Assembly: GCF_003475325.1 (NCBI RefSeq)
Contig: NZ_QRQC01000001.1
Location: forward strand, 1 to 64,000
Origin: Collinsella sp. AF33-16
GTDB lineage: Bacteria > Actinomycetota > Coriobacteriia > Coriobacteriales > Coriobacteriaceae
DNA length: 64,000 nt
Direction: 5' to 3'
Both the position numbers and the translations under genes were made by a program. This document shows, piece after piece, positions 18,932-27,546 of this stretch; the first letter of the stretch is position 1, and each line of letters starts with the position of its first letter. The notes beneath the pieces were generated by a model. The model had not been told where the DNA came from. It ran no database searches and was given only the letters and a program-made list of their open reading frames with translations.

Positions 18932-18960
18932 AAAGCGCACTCGTTTGGGTGCGCTTTTTT
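18932..18960 (+). terminator. Intrinsic terminator between prfB and the YitT-family gene
   Basis: AAGCGCAC (18933-18940) pairs with GTGCGCTT (18949-18956) and ends in a T-run to 18960. The ribosome-binding site GAGGGAGG of the next gene follows directly, so the terminator lies inside the leader of that gene. Confidence 0.82.
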
Positions 18961-18972
18961 GAGGGAGGCAGC

Positions 18973-19863
18973 ATGGCATATCGTCTGGACATCAAGCGCA
19001 TTCTTTCGCTGAACTTCTTTCATGACTTGCCCAAGATCATGTTTGGCTGCGCCCTGGCGGCTATCGCGACGGACCTGTTTTTGATTCCCAACGGTCTTGC
19101 TGCCGGCGGCGTTACGGGTCTCGCCACGATTATCCAGGCGGTCGGCGCCTCGCATGGCATCTCGCTGCCTGTCGGTATTCAAACCATCGTGATGAATGCC
19201 TTGCTGCTACTGGTCGTTATGCGCGAGGGTGGCATGTTCTACGTGGTCCAGACGGCGACGGGCTTTGTGCTGCTGGGCTTCTTCACCGACCTGTTCGCTC
19301 CGTTTGTGGCGCCGCTGGCACATGCCGACCTGATGCTGCCCGCTATGTGGGGCGGCATCATCACGGGCATTGGCTACGGCATGGTGCTGCGCGCCGGTGC
19401 CAACACTGGCGGCTCTGACACCATCGGTCAGATTATCTCGCGCAATACGTCACTACCGGTGGGCTCCACCGTCATGGCGATCGATGTTGCCGTGTGCGCG
19501 CTGTCGGCCCCGGTCTTTTCGGTCGAAAACGCGCTGTATGCGGGCCTTTCGATGGTCATTAGCGGCTACGTGATCGATGCCGTGGTCGACGGTGGCAACA
19601 GGCGCCGTATGGTGCTCATCATCTCGGACAAGTTTCCCGATATCGCGGCCGACATCATGTATGGCCTGGGTCGCGGCTGCACCAAGTTTAAGGCGACCGG
19701 CATGTACTCGGGCGCCGAGAAGCCGGTAATCATGGTAATCGTGAGCCGTCGCGAGCTCAACACGCTCAAGACCATTGTGCGTGAGCGCGACCCGCATGCT
19801 ATCGTGACGGTGGCCGATGTCACGGAGACCTTCGGTGAGGGCTTCAAGGACATTAACGCGTAG
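18973..19863 (+). CDS. YitT-family membrane protein (DUF2179 C-terminal domain)
   Basis: 296-residue integral membrane protein. An N-terminal half has five or six helices (for example GCALAAIATDLFLIPNGLAAGGV and the LVVMREGGMFYVVQTATGF region). A cytosolic C-terminal DUF2179 domain begins about residue 205 (RRRMVLIISDKFPDIAADIM) and contains GRGCTKFKATGMYSGAEKPVI. The family is widespread but its transported substrate or role is not known. The ATG at 18973 follows GAGGGAGGC. It is a single gene downstream of a prfB terminator. Confidence 0.88.
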   Translation: MAYRLDIKRILSLNFFHDLPKIMFGCALAAIATDLFLIPNGLAAGGVTGLATIIQAVGASHGISLPVGIQTIVMNALLLLVVMREGGMFYVVQTATGFVLLGFFTDLFAPFVAPLAHADLMLPAMWGGIITGIGYGMVLRAGANTGGSDTIGQIISRNTSLPVGSTVMAIDVAVCALSAPVFSVENALYAGLSMVISGYVIDAVVDGGNRRRMVLIISDKFPDIAADIMYGLGRGCTKFKATGMYSGAEKPVIMVIVSRRELNTLKTIVRERDPHAIVTVADVTETFGEGFKDINA

Positions 19864-20071
19864 GGCCGACTGCGTTCCATCCAAAAGACGTTCACATTGA
19901 TAAACCGTTTCATCAGCGGTTCTGCCTGCTCAATTGTTCAAATAATGATAAATACTCTGGTAAAGCTTCCAGTTTCCAGCATAATGAATGACGTACGTGC
20001 ATCGCGGCTGTGTTGGGACTACCTTTCCGTGCCGTGCGCATCTTGTCTTAAGAGAATGAAAGGAAGGCACA

Positions 20072-20902
20072 ATGAGCGACGAAGAGCTCAAAAAGGTTGC
20101 CAACGAGGTAAGGAAGGGCATCGTCACCGGCGTGCACGCTGCCAAGTCCGGCCATCCGGGCGGTTCGCTCGGCGCTGCCGACATCATGACCTATCTGTAC
20201 TTTGAGGAAATGAACGTCGACCCGGCCGACCCCCGCAAGGCCGACCGCGATCGCTTCGTGCTTTCCAAGGGTCATTGCGCGCCTGGTCTGTACGCCGTGC
20301 TCGCCGAGCGCGGATTCTTCCCCAAGGAGGATCTCGAGACGCTGCGCCACATCGGCAGCCACCTGCAAGGTCACCCCAACATGAACGACACCCCGGGCGT
20401 TGACATGTCCACCGGTTCGCTCGGCCAGGGCATCTCCGCCGCCGTGGGCATGGCCGTTGCCGCCAAGCACTGGGGCGATACTTATCGCACGTACGCCCTG
20501 CTGGGCGATGGCGAGAGCGAGGAGGGCCAGGTTTGGGAGGCCGCCATGTTTGCCGGCAACCAGCAGCTCGACAACCTCTGTGTGATCGTCGACCACAACG
20601 GCCTGCAGATCGACGGTCCCGTCGAGGAGGTCAACGACCCCATGCCGCTCGCCGACAAGTTCCGCGCCTTTAAGTTCCACGTGGTGGAGCTTGCCGACGG
20701 CAACGATTTCGATCAGATCCGCGCCGCCTTTGCCGAGGCTCGCGCTACCAAGGGCCAGCCGACCGCCATTATCGCCGAGACCCTGAAGGGCAAGGGCGTG
20801 TCCTTTATGGAGAACCAGGTTGGTTGGCACGGCAAGGCCCCCAACGATGAACAGTTTGAGCAGGCCATGGCAGAGCTCACGGCCGCCGGAGAGGAGCTCT
20901 AG
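20072..20902 (+). CDS. Transketolase, N-terminal (TPP-binding) subunit
   Basis: First half of a split transketolase, which moves two-carbon units in the non-oxidative pentose phosphate pathway. 276 residues with SGHPGGSLGAADIMTYLY, SKGHCAPGLYA, STGSLGQGISAAVGMA, the thiamine-diphosphate/Mg motif LGDGESEEGQVWEA...CVIVDHNG, and the terminal GWHGKAPNDEQFEQA. Split enzymes of this kind need the partner subunit immediately downstream (1-nt gap). The ATG follows GAAAGGAAGG. The 208-nt upstream region contains an AACCG / CGGTT stem at about 19903 and probably the promoter; I see no other gene there. Confidence 0.95.
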   Translation: MSDEELKKVANEVRKGIVTGVHAAKSGHPGGSLGAADIMTYLYFEEMNVDPADPRKADRDRFVLSKGHCAPGLYAVLAERGFFPKEDLETLRHIGSHLQGHPNMNDTPGVDMSTGSLGQGISAAVGMAVAAKHWGDTYRTYALLGDGESEEGQVWEAAMFAGNQQLDNLCVIVDHNGLQIDGPVEEVNDPMPLADKFRAFKFHVVELADGNDFDQIRAAFAEARATKGQPTAIIAETLKGKGVSFMENQVGWHGKAPNDEQFEQAMAELTAAGEEL

Positions 20903-20903
20903 G

Positions 20904-21845
20904 ATGGCAGACGTCAAGAAAATCGCCACGCGTGTAAGCTACGGCGAGGCCCTCGTCGAGCTCGCCAACGAGCACGATGACTTTGTGGTCCTCGACGCCG
21001 ACCTGGCCGCCGCCACGCAGACCGGTAAGTTTAAGGCCGCTTGCCCCGACCGCTTCTTCGACGTGGGTATCGCCGAGAGCAACCTGATGGGCGTCGCCGC
21101 CGGTATCGCGACCACTGGTCGTGTTGCCTTCGCGAGTACCTTTGCCATGTTCGCTGCCGGTCGCGCCTTTGAGCAGGTCCGCAACTCCATCGGCTACCCG
21201 CACCTCAACGTTAAGATCGGTGCCACGCACGCCGGCATCTCGGTGGGCGAGGACGGCGCCACGCACCAGTGCTGCGAGGATATCGCCCTCATGCGCGTTA
21301 TCCCTGGCATGACCGTTATCGTTCCCGCCGACGACGTGGAGGCTCGTGCCGTGACGCGCGCCGCCTACGAGTGCGACGGCCCCGTGTACATGCGCTTTGC
21401 CCGTCTGGCCTCGCCGGTCATCAACGACCCCGAGACCTACAAGTTCGAGGTAGGCAGGGGCATCGTCATGCGCGAGGGCACCGACGTCACCATCATCGCC
21501 TGCGGCCTAATGGTTGGCGAGGCCCTCGAGGCCGCCGAGCAGCTCGCTGCCGAGGGCATCGATGCCGAGGTCATCAACATGCATACCATCAAGCCCATCG
21601 ACGCCGACCTGATCGTCAAGAGCGCCACCAAGACCGGTCACGTCGTGACCGTCGAGGAGCACTCCGTGATCGGTGGCCTGGGCAGCGCCGTTGCCGACGT
21701 TCTGTGTGAGCAGTGCCCGACGCCGCTCAAGAAGATTGGCGTCAACGACACCTTTGGCGAGTCCGGTCCGGGTGCCGAACTCCTGCACAGGTACGGCCTG
21801 GACGCCGCCAACATCGTGGCAACCACCAAGGAGTTCTTGGCCTAG
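20904..21845 (+). CDS. Transketolase, C-terminal subunit
   Basis: 313-residue partner of the preceding subunit, with pyrimidine-binding and C-terminal transketolase domains. Motifs include LDADLAAATQTGKF, the catalytic-Glu region VGIAESNLMGVAAGIA, FASTFAMFAAGRAFEQVRN, GATHAGISVGEDGATHQ (substrate loop) and GPVYMRFAR. The last domain is AEVINMHTIKPIDADLI...VEEHSVIGGLGSAVA. It starts at the ATG after GAGGAGCTCTAGG, whose site overlaps the end of the first gene; the two are clearly one operon. A DXS-like role is less likely because of the GEDGATHQ loop and the split arrangement. Confidence 0.95.
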   Translation: MADVKKIATRVSYGEALVELANEHDDFVVLDADLAAATQTGKFKAACPDRFFDVGIAESNLMGVAAGIATTGRVAFASTFAMFAAGRAFEQVRNSIGYPHLNVKIGATHAGISVGEDGATHQCCEDIALMRVIPGMTVIVPADDVEARAVTRAAYECDGPVYMRFARLASPVINDPETYKFEVGRGIVMREGTDVTIIACGLMVGEALEAAEQLAAEGIDAEVINMHTIKPIDADLIVKSATKTGHVVTVEEHSVIGGLGSAVADVLCEQCPTPLKKIGVNDTFGESGPGAELLHRYGLDAANIVATTKEFLA

Positions 21846-21900
21846 GGCGGTCTGCTTTGGCCTTAACTTGAGAGCCGCTTTTCGCATTGGGTAACGAATA

Positions 21901-21940
21901 AGCCGGGGCGCCTTCCATGTGGAGGGCACCCCGGCTTTGT
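21901..21940 (+). terminator. Intrinsic terminator after the transketolase operon
   Basis: AGCCGGGG (21901-21908) pairs with CCCCGGCT (21929-21936), with GCC / GG pairing inside and TTTGTGTTT after. The stretch from 21941 to 22157 has no recognisable gene or repeat. Confidence 0.85.
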
Positions 21941-22157
21941 GTTTGAAGGCGGCGGGGAAAGAAGTTAGAGAGGTTTTACGGTCGGGCCAGGGCGCAGTTG
22001 CGCAACGTTCAGCCCTAAACCCTAACAGCCAGAGGCGAATCGGAGAGGATTTCGCCCTGACATACGTGAGTTTCCGCAGGTCAGAAAGAGGGAGTAAATT
22101 TCGGGGCTGGCACCCGCAGGCCAGGGCGTTGCGAGCTAAATCGGCGGCGCGATAACA

Positions 22158-22183
22158 AGAAGGCGGGATTAACTCCCGCCTTC
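22158..22183 (-). terminator. Terminator-like hairpin beyond the ABC permease gene
   Basis: GAAGGCGGGA / TCCCGCCTTC, a 10-bp perfect stem with a 5-nt loop. It lies about 90 nt past the minus-strand permease stop codon. The T-run is poor in both directions, so efficiency is uncertain. Confidence 0.55.
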
Positions 22184-22273
22184 AGACAATCCACCTTCGC
22201 CCAGATGGTGCGCAATCACTCGAAGGTTCGCCGATTCATGCATTCTTGGCGGCAACGGCTCTGCTTGACATCA

Positions 22274-23527
22274 TCAGGCAACCTGATGGCGTTTGAACGT
22301 CCTTATCGCGAGAACAATGCCCGCCGCGAAAAGCAGAAGGTAGAAAGCAGCGAGGAACACGGGGAGCTCGACCACGACAGGGCCTATGGCGTACGAGACC
22401 ATGTCGAAGAGGTTCAAGGGGTTCAGTGCGTCGTAGGGGAACAGGTAGATGATGTGGTTCGCGATGCTGCTCGTCATCGTCGGCACGAAGATCGGAATCA
22501 AGATGAGAGCAACGCCGACTGCGAGGATTCCCATGGGGCTGTCTACCTTGGCCGACAGCGCAAGCACTATCCCAAGGAGGGCGAGGGTTGCGAGATACCC
22601 GACGAGGCAGCATATGAGGGCGGCGGCTGACAGGCTTATGCCGTAGGTGCATGTGATGTTGCAGATCTGGATGGGTAGACCTGCGCCGTCGGCTCCGTAG
22701 AAGACGAGCGGTATTGCCAGGAAGACGAGTGTGAAGACCCAGTATATGGCGCTTGCCGCGATCACAGAGGCTGCCGCCTTCGCGCGCCCGAGCCTTGATT
22801 TGCCGAACTTGGTGGACAGCAGGATGGCGTCGGTTTTGGCCCGGTACTCCCCGTTGAACACCGATGCGCACGTTATCACGACTGCGAGCATCGCGAATAT
22901 GAGGAACTGGGCGAGGTTGAGGAACTCCGCCCACCCTCCTGCGTATCCGTACTCGATGGGCGTGTGCACACCTTGCGCCTTCTCGCTCCAGAACGCCCTC
23001 TCCTCGTCGTTGTACGAGAGGGCCCCGTTCGCGTGGAGCGCGGAGACTATCTTCGAGCGGACTTGTCCGTAGAGGTCGACGGTGCCAGTCGTGTCGATAG
23101 TGGCTACCGCGGACACGGGCATCTGGTTGTCTTGCATCCAAGGGCTTGTCAGCAGCGCCATAAGGGAGCCGTTCTTCGCTCTGAACTCCCAGTACTCGTC
23201 CGCCTTTTCCCCGTAGGGCTTTCTGTCCATTCTGTACTCTTCCTTGACCTCGCCGTCCGGACCGACGAACTCCTTGAACTCGCGGAGCGCCTCGGTGGCC
23301 TTCTTGTCGGTGATGGGGCCTGCGAGCGCTTCCGCGTTTGCCTTTATCTGGGCGATGGCGGCAGTGCCCTCGAATTCGGTGCCCATCTCCTTGGGTTCGA
23401 GGGCGTACTGGGACGTTACGTAGAAGAAGGCTATGACCGCGACCAACACCAGGACGGCTGCTATAGAGACCTGCGAGACGCGCCTTGAGAGCATCTTCTT
23501 GAGCTCGTATCTGATGAGGCTACCCAC
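22274..23527 (-). CDS. ABC-2 type transporter permease
   Basis: 417-residue membrane subunit partnered with the ATPase upstream. A first helix at about 20-38 (AAVLVLVAVIAFFYVTSQYA) is followed by a long extracytoplasmic domain of about 170 residues, then five or six helices to the C terminus, a layout typical of ABC-2/BcrB-like permeases. The start is the GTG at 23527: AAAGGAG precedes it and the first residues GSLIRYELKKML are typical of this family, whereas the longer frame upstream is out of context. It overlaps the end of the ATPase gene by 8 nt, so translation is coupled. Substrate unknown; peptide antibiotics or lipids are typical. Confidence 0.85.
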   Translation of the reverse strand: MGSLIRYELKKMLSRRVSQVSIAAVLVLVAVIAFFYVTSQYALEPKEMGTEFEGTAAIAQIKANAEALAGPITDKKATEALREFKEFVGPDGEVKEEYRMDRKPYGEKADEYWEFRAKNGSLMALLTSPWMQDNQMPVSAVATIDTTGTVDLYGQVRSKIVSALHANGALSYNDEERAFWSEKAQGVHTPIEYGYAGGWAEFLNLAQFLIFAMLAVVITCASVFNGEYRAKTDAILLSTKFGKSRLGRAKAAASVIAASAIYWVFTLVFLAIPLVFYGADGAGLPIQICNITCTYGISLSAAALICCLVGYLATLALLGIVLALSAKVDSPMGILAVGVALILIPIFVPTMTSSIANHIIYLFPYDALNPLNLFDMVSYAIGPVVVELPVFLAAFYLLLFAAGIVLAIRTFKRHQVA

Positions 23528-24467
23528 GGTGCGCTCCTTTCCTGCGTGCGATTGCGTCCTGCCCCACTTCCGCTTTCGTTTGCGAAACCGGCAGGCACCC
23601 GGACTGCTCTTGGAAGAGGTAGAGGTAGACGTCCTCCAGCGTCGGCTCCACGGCGCGCGCACTCGGATGCGGACGCTGCTGCGCCACCACGCGAACGATG
23701 GCAGAGCCGTCCTGGGCGTAGTGGATGTTGCCCACCGTGAGCGATGCCGACATGGCGTCTGCCTCCCTCGGAGCGACAGCGCACTCCCAGACGCATCCCC
23801 TGATGTCCCCCGTGATCTCTTCGACCGTGCCCGTCGTGATGATGCCGCCAGCGCGCATCACGAGAATCTCGTCGGCGATGTACTCCACGTCCGAGACGAT
23901 GTGCGTGGAGAGGATGACGATCTTTTCTTGGGCGAGAGAGGATATGAGGTTGCGGAAGCGGACGCGCTCCTTGGGGTCGAGCCCCGCGGTGGGCTCGTCG
24001 AGCACGAGGACGGACGGGTCGTTGAGCACCGCCTGGGCGATGCCGAGCCGCTGCTTCATGCCGCCGGAGAAGGTCTTGACCTTCCGCTTTGCGGCCTCTG
24101 CGAGGCCGACAACGCCCAAGAGTTCGCGCGTGCGCACTTTCGCCTGCTGCGCGGTGAGCCCCTTGAGCGATGCCAGGTACATCATGAAGTCGCAAGCCGT
24201 GAAATCCGGGTAGTAGCCGAAGTCCTGGGGCAGGTACCCGAGGCGCGCCCGATAGCCGTCGCCAAGCTGGTCTATGGGGGTGCCCCCGAACAGCACGCTT
24301 CCCGATGTCGGCCTCATGACGTCGCATATCATGCGCATGAGCGTGGTCTTGCCCGCGCCGTTGGCCCCGAGTAGGCCGTAGACGCCGGGCGTGAAGCTGA
24401 AGCTCACGCGATCGACAGCGATATGGCTGCCGAACTGCTTGGTGAGCCTGTCGAGCCTGAGTTCCAT
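23520..24467 (-). CDS. ABC transporter ATPase (BcrA/CcmA-like)
   Basis: 315-residue ATPase with Walker A LLGANGAGKTTLMR, Q-loop YLPQDFGYY, signature FSGGMKQRLGIAQA, Walker B VLVLDEPTAGLD and switch LSTHIVSDVEY. A C-terminal regulatory extension of about 90 residues follows, typical of BcrA-like antibiotic-resistance or ABC-2 exporters. It forms the transporter with the permease at 22274-23527. It is preceded by a membrane-protein gene and an ECF sigma gene, all on the minus strand. This suggests that the transporter is the target of the sigma factor circuit. Confidence 0.92.
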   Translation of the reverse strand: MELRLDRLTKQFGSHIAVDRVSFSFTPGVYGLLGANGAGKTTLMRMICDVMRPTSGSVLFGGTPIDQLGDGYRARLGYLPQDFGYYPDFTACDFMMYLASLKGLTAQQAKVRTRELLGVVGLAEAAKRKVKTFSGGMKQRLGIAQAVLNDPSVLVLDEPTAGLDPKERVRFRNLISSLAQEKIVILSTHIVSDVEYIADEILVMRAGGIITTGTVEEITGDIRGCVWECAVAPREADAMSASLTVGNIHYAQDGSAIVRVVAQQRPHPSARAVEPTLEDVYLYLFQEQSGCLPVSQTKAEVGQDAIARRKGAHRG

Positions 24468-24515
24468 GTTCGTTCCTTGTCCTTCGTTCGATGTTGCAGA
24501 TAAGCAGGAGGAGAG

Positions 24516-25301
24516 CTAGAGCGCCGCCTTTGACAGGTGTGGCGAGAGGCCGCCCGAGACGCAGCGCATGAGCCTTGACGCCTCCAGGGCGGCGAGCGCC
24601 ATGGAGGCCATGAGCGCCGCGACCCATACGGCGAGAGACGCACCCTCGTACCAGAGGGGGAACGTCGCGCTCAGCAGCCAGAGCGCCGCGAGTACGGACA
24701 TCGCGGGAGCGACGCTGGCGACGAGCGAGTTGCCCGGCAGACGGCGCGCCGCATAGAAGCAGGTGGCACACGAGCAGAAGAACGGCGTGCATGCGTACAG
24801 CAGTACGCGAAGCGCGTCGATCCCCGCGAGCGTTGGCACTGCCGCAACGGCGAGCGTAATCCAAAGCACGTCGGCCAGGCCGAAAAGCAAAAGCCTGCTC
24901 GCCAGCACTTGCACGCAGCTGAACCGGCATGAGTACTCCATCTCGCAGACGCGGGTCTCGAAGCTCTTGAATACCGATGGTGCCGCTATGGCAACCGAGA
25001 GGGCCGATGCCGCCATGACGACGATGGGGCTTCCCGAGTGCGGGCCGATCTCACCGACGAGAACGAGCATGCATGCCAGAAGCGCGATCTGGAGCATCCA
25101 TGCCCAGGGACGCACGAACCGAACCTGGCTCGCGACGAACCGCCAGAGCGGGATGTAACCCGCCTCCCTCGCGCCTCCGCAGGCGCGAGCCGCCTCTGCT
25201 TCCACGAGCAGCAAGGTGCGCTTGCGCGCCGAAGCGTCGGGGGATGCCGCGTCAGCGGCGTAGTAGCTCCTCAGCGCATCCTTTAGCTTCGAGTCATTCA
25301 T
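24516..25301 (-). CDS. Membrane protein of the ECF-sigma operon (candidate anti-sigma or transporter accessory)
   Basis: 261 residues. A charged cytosolic N terminus of about 60 residues precedes six predicted helices, beginning with WAWMLQIALLACMLVLVGEI. The family is not recognised. The N-terminal region lacks the zinc-binding HxxxCxxC of classical anti-sigma factors. Its ATG overlaps the sigma-factor stop by 8 nt, the position normally held by an anti-sigma factor, so it may hold the sigma factor at the membrane. An alternative is an accessory subunit of the ABC exporter. It is AGG/CGC-rich like its neighbours. Confidence 0.6.
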   Translation of the reverse strand: MNDSKLKDALRSYYAADAASPDASARKRTLLLVEAEAARACGGAREAGYIPLWRFVASQVRFVRPWAWMLQIALLACMLVLVGEIGPHSGSPIVVMAASALSVAIAAPSVFKSFETRVCEMEYSCRFSCVQVLASRLLLFGLADVLWITLAVAAVPTLAGIDALRVLLYACTPFFCSCATCFYAARRLPGNSLVASVAPAMSVLAALWLLSATFPLWYEGASLAVWVAALMASMALAALEASRLMRCVSGGLSPHLSKAAL

Positions 25302-25830
25302 GGCCTTCTCCCATCAGTTCCTTGAGCCTGCCGAGCGCGCGCCGCTCGATTCGATAGAGGGCGAACCTCGACTTCCCCGTCACGGCGGAGATGTCGGACA
25401 TAGGCAGGTCCTGGCCGTAGCGCAGCTCGATGATCTCGCGCTCCTCTTCCGTAAGGCGGGCAAGGGCGTCTGCCATGATCAGCCGTCCGTCCATGTCCAC
25501 ATGCCGCGCGTCAGGAATTGCCGGCGCATCGTCCTCGTCCAAGGTGCCAACCGGTTTTTGGCCTCGGTAGAAGTCGGCACAGACGTTGCGCGCGCAGGTG
25601 TAGAGATACGCGAGGGGCTTTCCATGCTCGGCGTATAGCGCATCGCTCCGCACGAGTCGAAGGAACACCTCCTGAGTCACGTCTCGGGCATCCTCTTTCG
25701 AGGGGAGCCTTCGCGCGCAGTAGCGGTATACCTCGTCGTAGTGCTCCTCTGCGAAGCGCCCCACCAAAGAGTCGTTTTCGCGGCCTGGCGCGTCCGTCCT
25801 GCCGTTGCTGCCGTATGGAAAGCCTTGCAT
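25294..25830 (-). CDS. ECF-type RNA polymerase sigma factor
   Basis: 178-residue sigma-70 family protein with only regions 2 and 4. Region 2 is at about 25-95 (YDEVYRYCARRLPSKEDARDV, then TQEVFLRLV and CARNVCADFYRG). Region 4 is at about 125-172 (LTEEEREIIELRYGQDLPMS, DISAVTGKSRFALYRIERRA). It would direct transcription of its own operon and perhaps other genes after an envelope signal. It is the first gene of the minus-strand cluster with a membrane protein and an ABC exporter. The ATG at 25830 is preceded by AGGAGGTGAGG. Confidence 0.92.
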   Translation of the reverse strand: MQGFPYGSNGRTDAPGRENDSLVGRFAEEHYDEVYRYCARRLPSKEDARDVTQEVFLRLVRSDALYAEHGKPLAYLYTCARNVCADFYRGQKPVGTLDEDDAPAIPDARHVDMDGRLIMADALARLTEEEREIIELRYGQDLPMSDISAVTGKSRFALYRIERRALGRLKELMGEGHE

Positions 25831-25849
25831 TCTCTTCCCTCACCTCCTA

Positions 25850-26368
25850 TAGGGCATAACGTGGTTTGGCGCCGGGATGTGCGCGGAATTTTGAAATTTA
25901 CGTCCCATGCAATGGGGGAAACCGCAGTCAGCGATGCTCGGTGAGTGGCGGATATGCGAGGGTGTGGCAGGCAGAAAGGGAGCTTATTCGCTTTCCCAAA
26001 CCGCTCTGGTCATTTGAACGAGACGCGCCGGAGACCGTAACCGTCCCGAGTCATCTTCCCCGACTTGAGGTTCTCCTGTGCGTCCTGCCATGCCTTGATG
26101 GCAGCGTCAAGCTTCTGGGCTCCCTTTGCCTTCGGGTCGATGCGCAGAGCGCCAGACGGGCTCATCGAGGAAATCGGCCTGCTATACGTCGGCGTCACGC
26201 GCGCTCGAAAGGCGGTATATGCCTCCGCCTCGATGCAGCGCAGGACAAAATCGGGGGACTATCAGGCCACCTGTCTCTCTTGTCTAATATCTATTCCGAG
26301 TATTGCACCTGTGGGCTGGGCGGTGATGGATGCGGAGAGCTGACTTCTGGTGCTACGAGACGTGTCCG
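25850..26368. other. Gene graveyard between ECF operon and Abi gene
   Basis: About 520 nt without an intact gene. On the minus strand 26010-26198 is open for 62 codons (segment KLDAAIKAWQDAQENLKSGK), which does not resemble a whole protein. On the plus strand 26152-26280 is a helicase motif VI remnant (listed separately). Codon pattern and mixed strand signals suggest piled-up fragments left by insertion and deletion. Confidence 0.45.
26152..26280 (+). pseudogene. Remnant of a UvrD/RecB-type helicase (motif VI)
   Basis: The plus-strand frame reads GLIEEIGLLYVGVTRARKAV followed by YASAS. This is the signature of motif VI at the end of superfamily 1 DNA helicases (xEExRLLYVxxTRAxxxLY). No walker motifs or other helicase boxes occur upstream, and the frame loses similarity after about 40 residues. 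The fragment probably survives from a larger, now deleted gene such as an AddA-, UvrD- or defence-type helicase. Confidence 0.5.
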
Positions 26369-27295
26369 CTATGGCCGTGAGAGCCGGTCAGCCGTCTTGT
26401 CCATGACCTCGCTGAGCATGGCCAGGCCGTTCTTCAGCTCGCCCTGCTTGGAGAAGTAGTCCCTGTGCGCCATGAATCGTCTGCGCAGGGCTCGGAGCTG
26501 CCCGGCGGCGTCCCCTCTTGCGTTCTCGCTCTTGGCTATGTGCATGTAGCAGAGGGCGAGGGCGGTGAAGTCGTGGACGATGGGCGCTCTCTTAGTGAGT
26601 GACACGAGCTCGCGGTCGATCCCCAGCTCCTCGACCGCCATGTGTCCAGGGTCTCCGTACTTCTCGATGAGCCCGCGGGTGTATGAGGACCCTCCCAGCC
26701 CGGCGAGACTCCTCTCGGTGTGCTCGGGGTCTATCCCGTCGAGCGAATCCGATGCAAGGTGCAGAATGGAGGCTAGAGCGGAGATGACGGTCTCGGCGTC
26801 CTGGGCGGCCAGGTCTCCGGACAGGCCCATGACCGTCGGGGCTTTCGACCGAACAGAGTCGAGATCGACCCTCTTCTCGAGTACCCTGACCTTTCTCTCG
26901 CGCTCGGAATTGAAGAAGGACGCCATGAGCTCGTAGGGATCGTCTCCCTCGTCCATGATCATCTTGTTGAGCTCGACCTTCATGTAGTGCTCGATGTCGA
27001 GCGTGAGGGAGAGGACTGTCTCGCGAAGGTGGTGGTCGAGCCTCGTGAGCTCGGCGAGGTGGGCGAAGTCGAGGTTGATGTAGGAGCCGAAGTGCTCCGA
27101 GTCGGGGTTGGTGTAGCGGGAGAAGCACTTCGCGAACGCCTTCACCTTGAAGAAGTTGCTCTCTCGCAGGAACCGCTCGGCCTCCCGCTCGTCTGTCAGC
27201 TCGAAGCGGACCCCTCGGTCCTTGAGGTGGCGGACTTGCTGGGCGGCGCCGATGAGTGGCCGTTCCCTTGTTGTGGCGGTGCCGGAATCTCCCAT
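26369..27295 (-). CDS. Abi-family (Abi_2, AbiD/F-like) protein
   Basis: 308-residue cytosolic protein. The N-terminal part matches the Abi_2 pattern: VRHLKDRGVRFELTDEREAE, an FFKVKAFAKCF block, YINLDFAHLAELTRLDHHLR and then ALDIEH-like VLSLTLDIEHYMKVELNK. Proteins of this family cause abortive infection against phages in lactococci; the mechanism in this lineage is unknown. The AHRD-type RFMAHRDYF near the C terminus resembles the HEPN RNase motif (RxxxxH relatives). It is a single minus-strand gene beside gene debris, which fits a small defence locus. The start at 27295 is inferred from frame length; the ribosome-binding site is poor. Confidence 0.72.
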   Translation of the reverse strand: MGDSGTATTRERPLIGAAQQVRHLKDRGVRFELTDEREAERFLRESNFFKVKAFAKCFSRYTNPDSEHFGSYINLDFAHLAELTRLDHHLRETVLSLTLDIEHYMKVELNKMIMDEGDDPYELMASFFNSERERKVRVLEKRVDLDSVRSKAPTVMGLSGDLAAQDAETVISALASILHLASDSLDGIDPEHTERSLAGLGGSSYTRGLIEKYGDPGHMAVEELGIDRELVSLTKRAPIVHDFTALALCYMHIAKSENARGDAAGQLRALRRRFMAHRDYFSKQGELKNGLAMLSEVMDKTADRLSRP

Positions 27296-27317
27296 ATCGG
27301 CTCCAAAAGATAAGAAA

Positions 27318-27368
27318 AATGCGGCTGAAGGTACAGGTACCCGCAGCCGCTAAAAGCCCTAGGGCTTT
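27318..27368. repeat. Two palindromes upstream of the Abi gene
   Basis: GCGGCTG / GCAGCCGC forms a stem across about 27322-27350. It is followed by a perfect 18-bp palindrome AAAAGCCCTAGGGCTTTT (27351-27368). They could act as bidirectional terminators or as an operator for the abi promoter, which must lie here. Confidence 0.6.
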
Positions 27369-27546
27369 TCACAATGACTGAAGTATACCCGATTGAGGCG
27401 GACGGGGGAGGTGTTCGGATGAAGTTGATATTCAAGGGGGCCGACGGGAATCCAAGGCGCGCCATGCTTCTTATGTGCAGCAAAGGCAATCCTGCTAAAA
27501 TACAAAGCGCTCATGTAGTTTAAACGCACGACGATAAGGAGCACCA

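Noticed and set aside
21941-22200. Small gene between the transketolase terminator and the permease
   Set aside because: Short open frames there have no start signals or recognisable composition; only a hairpin is supported.
26010-26198. 62-residue minus-strand gene before the Abi gene
   Set aside because: No ribosome-binding site and no family recognised; it overlaps the helicase motif VI remnant on the other strand, so it is treated as debris.
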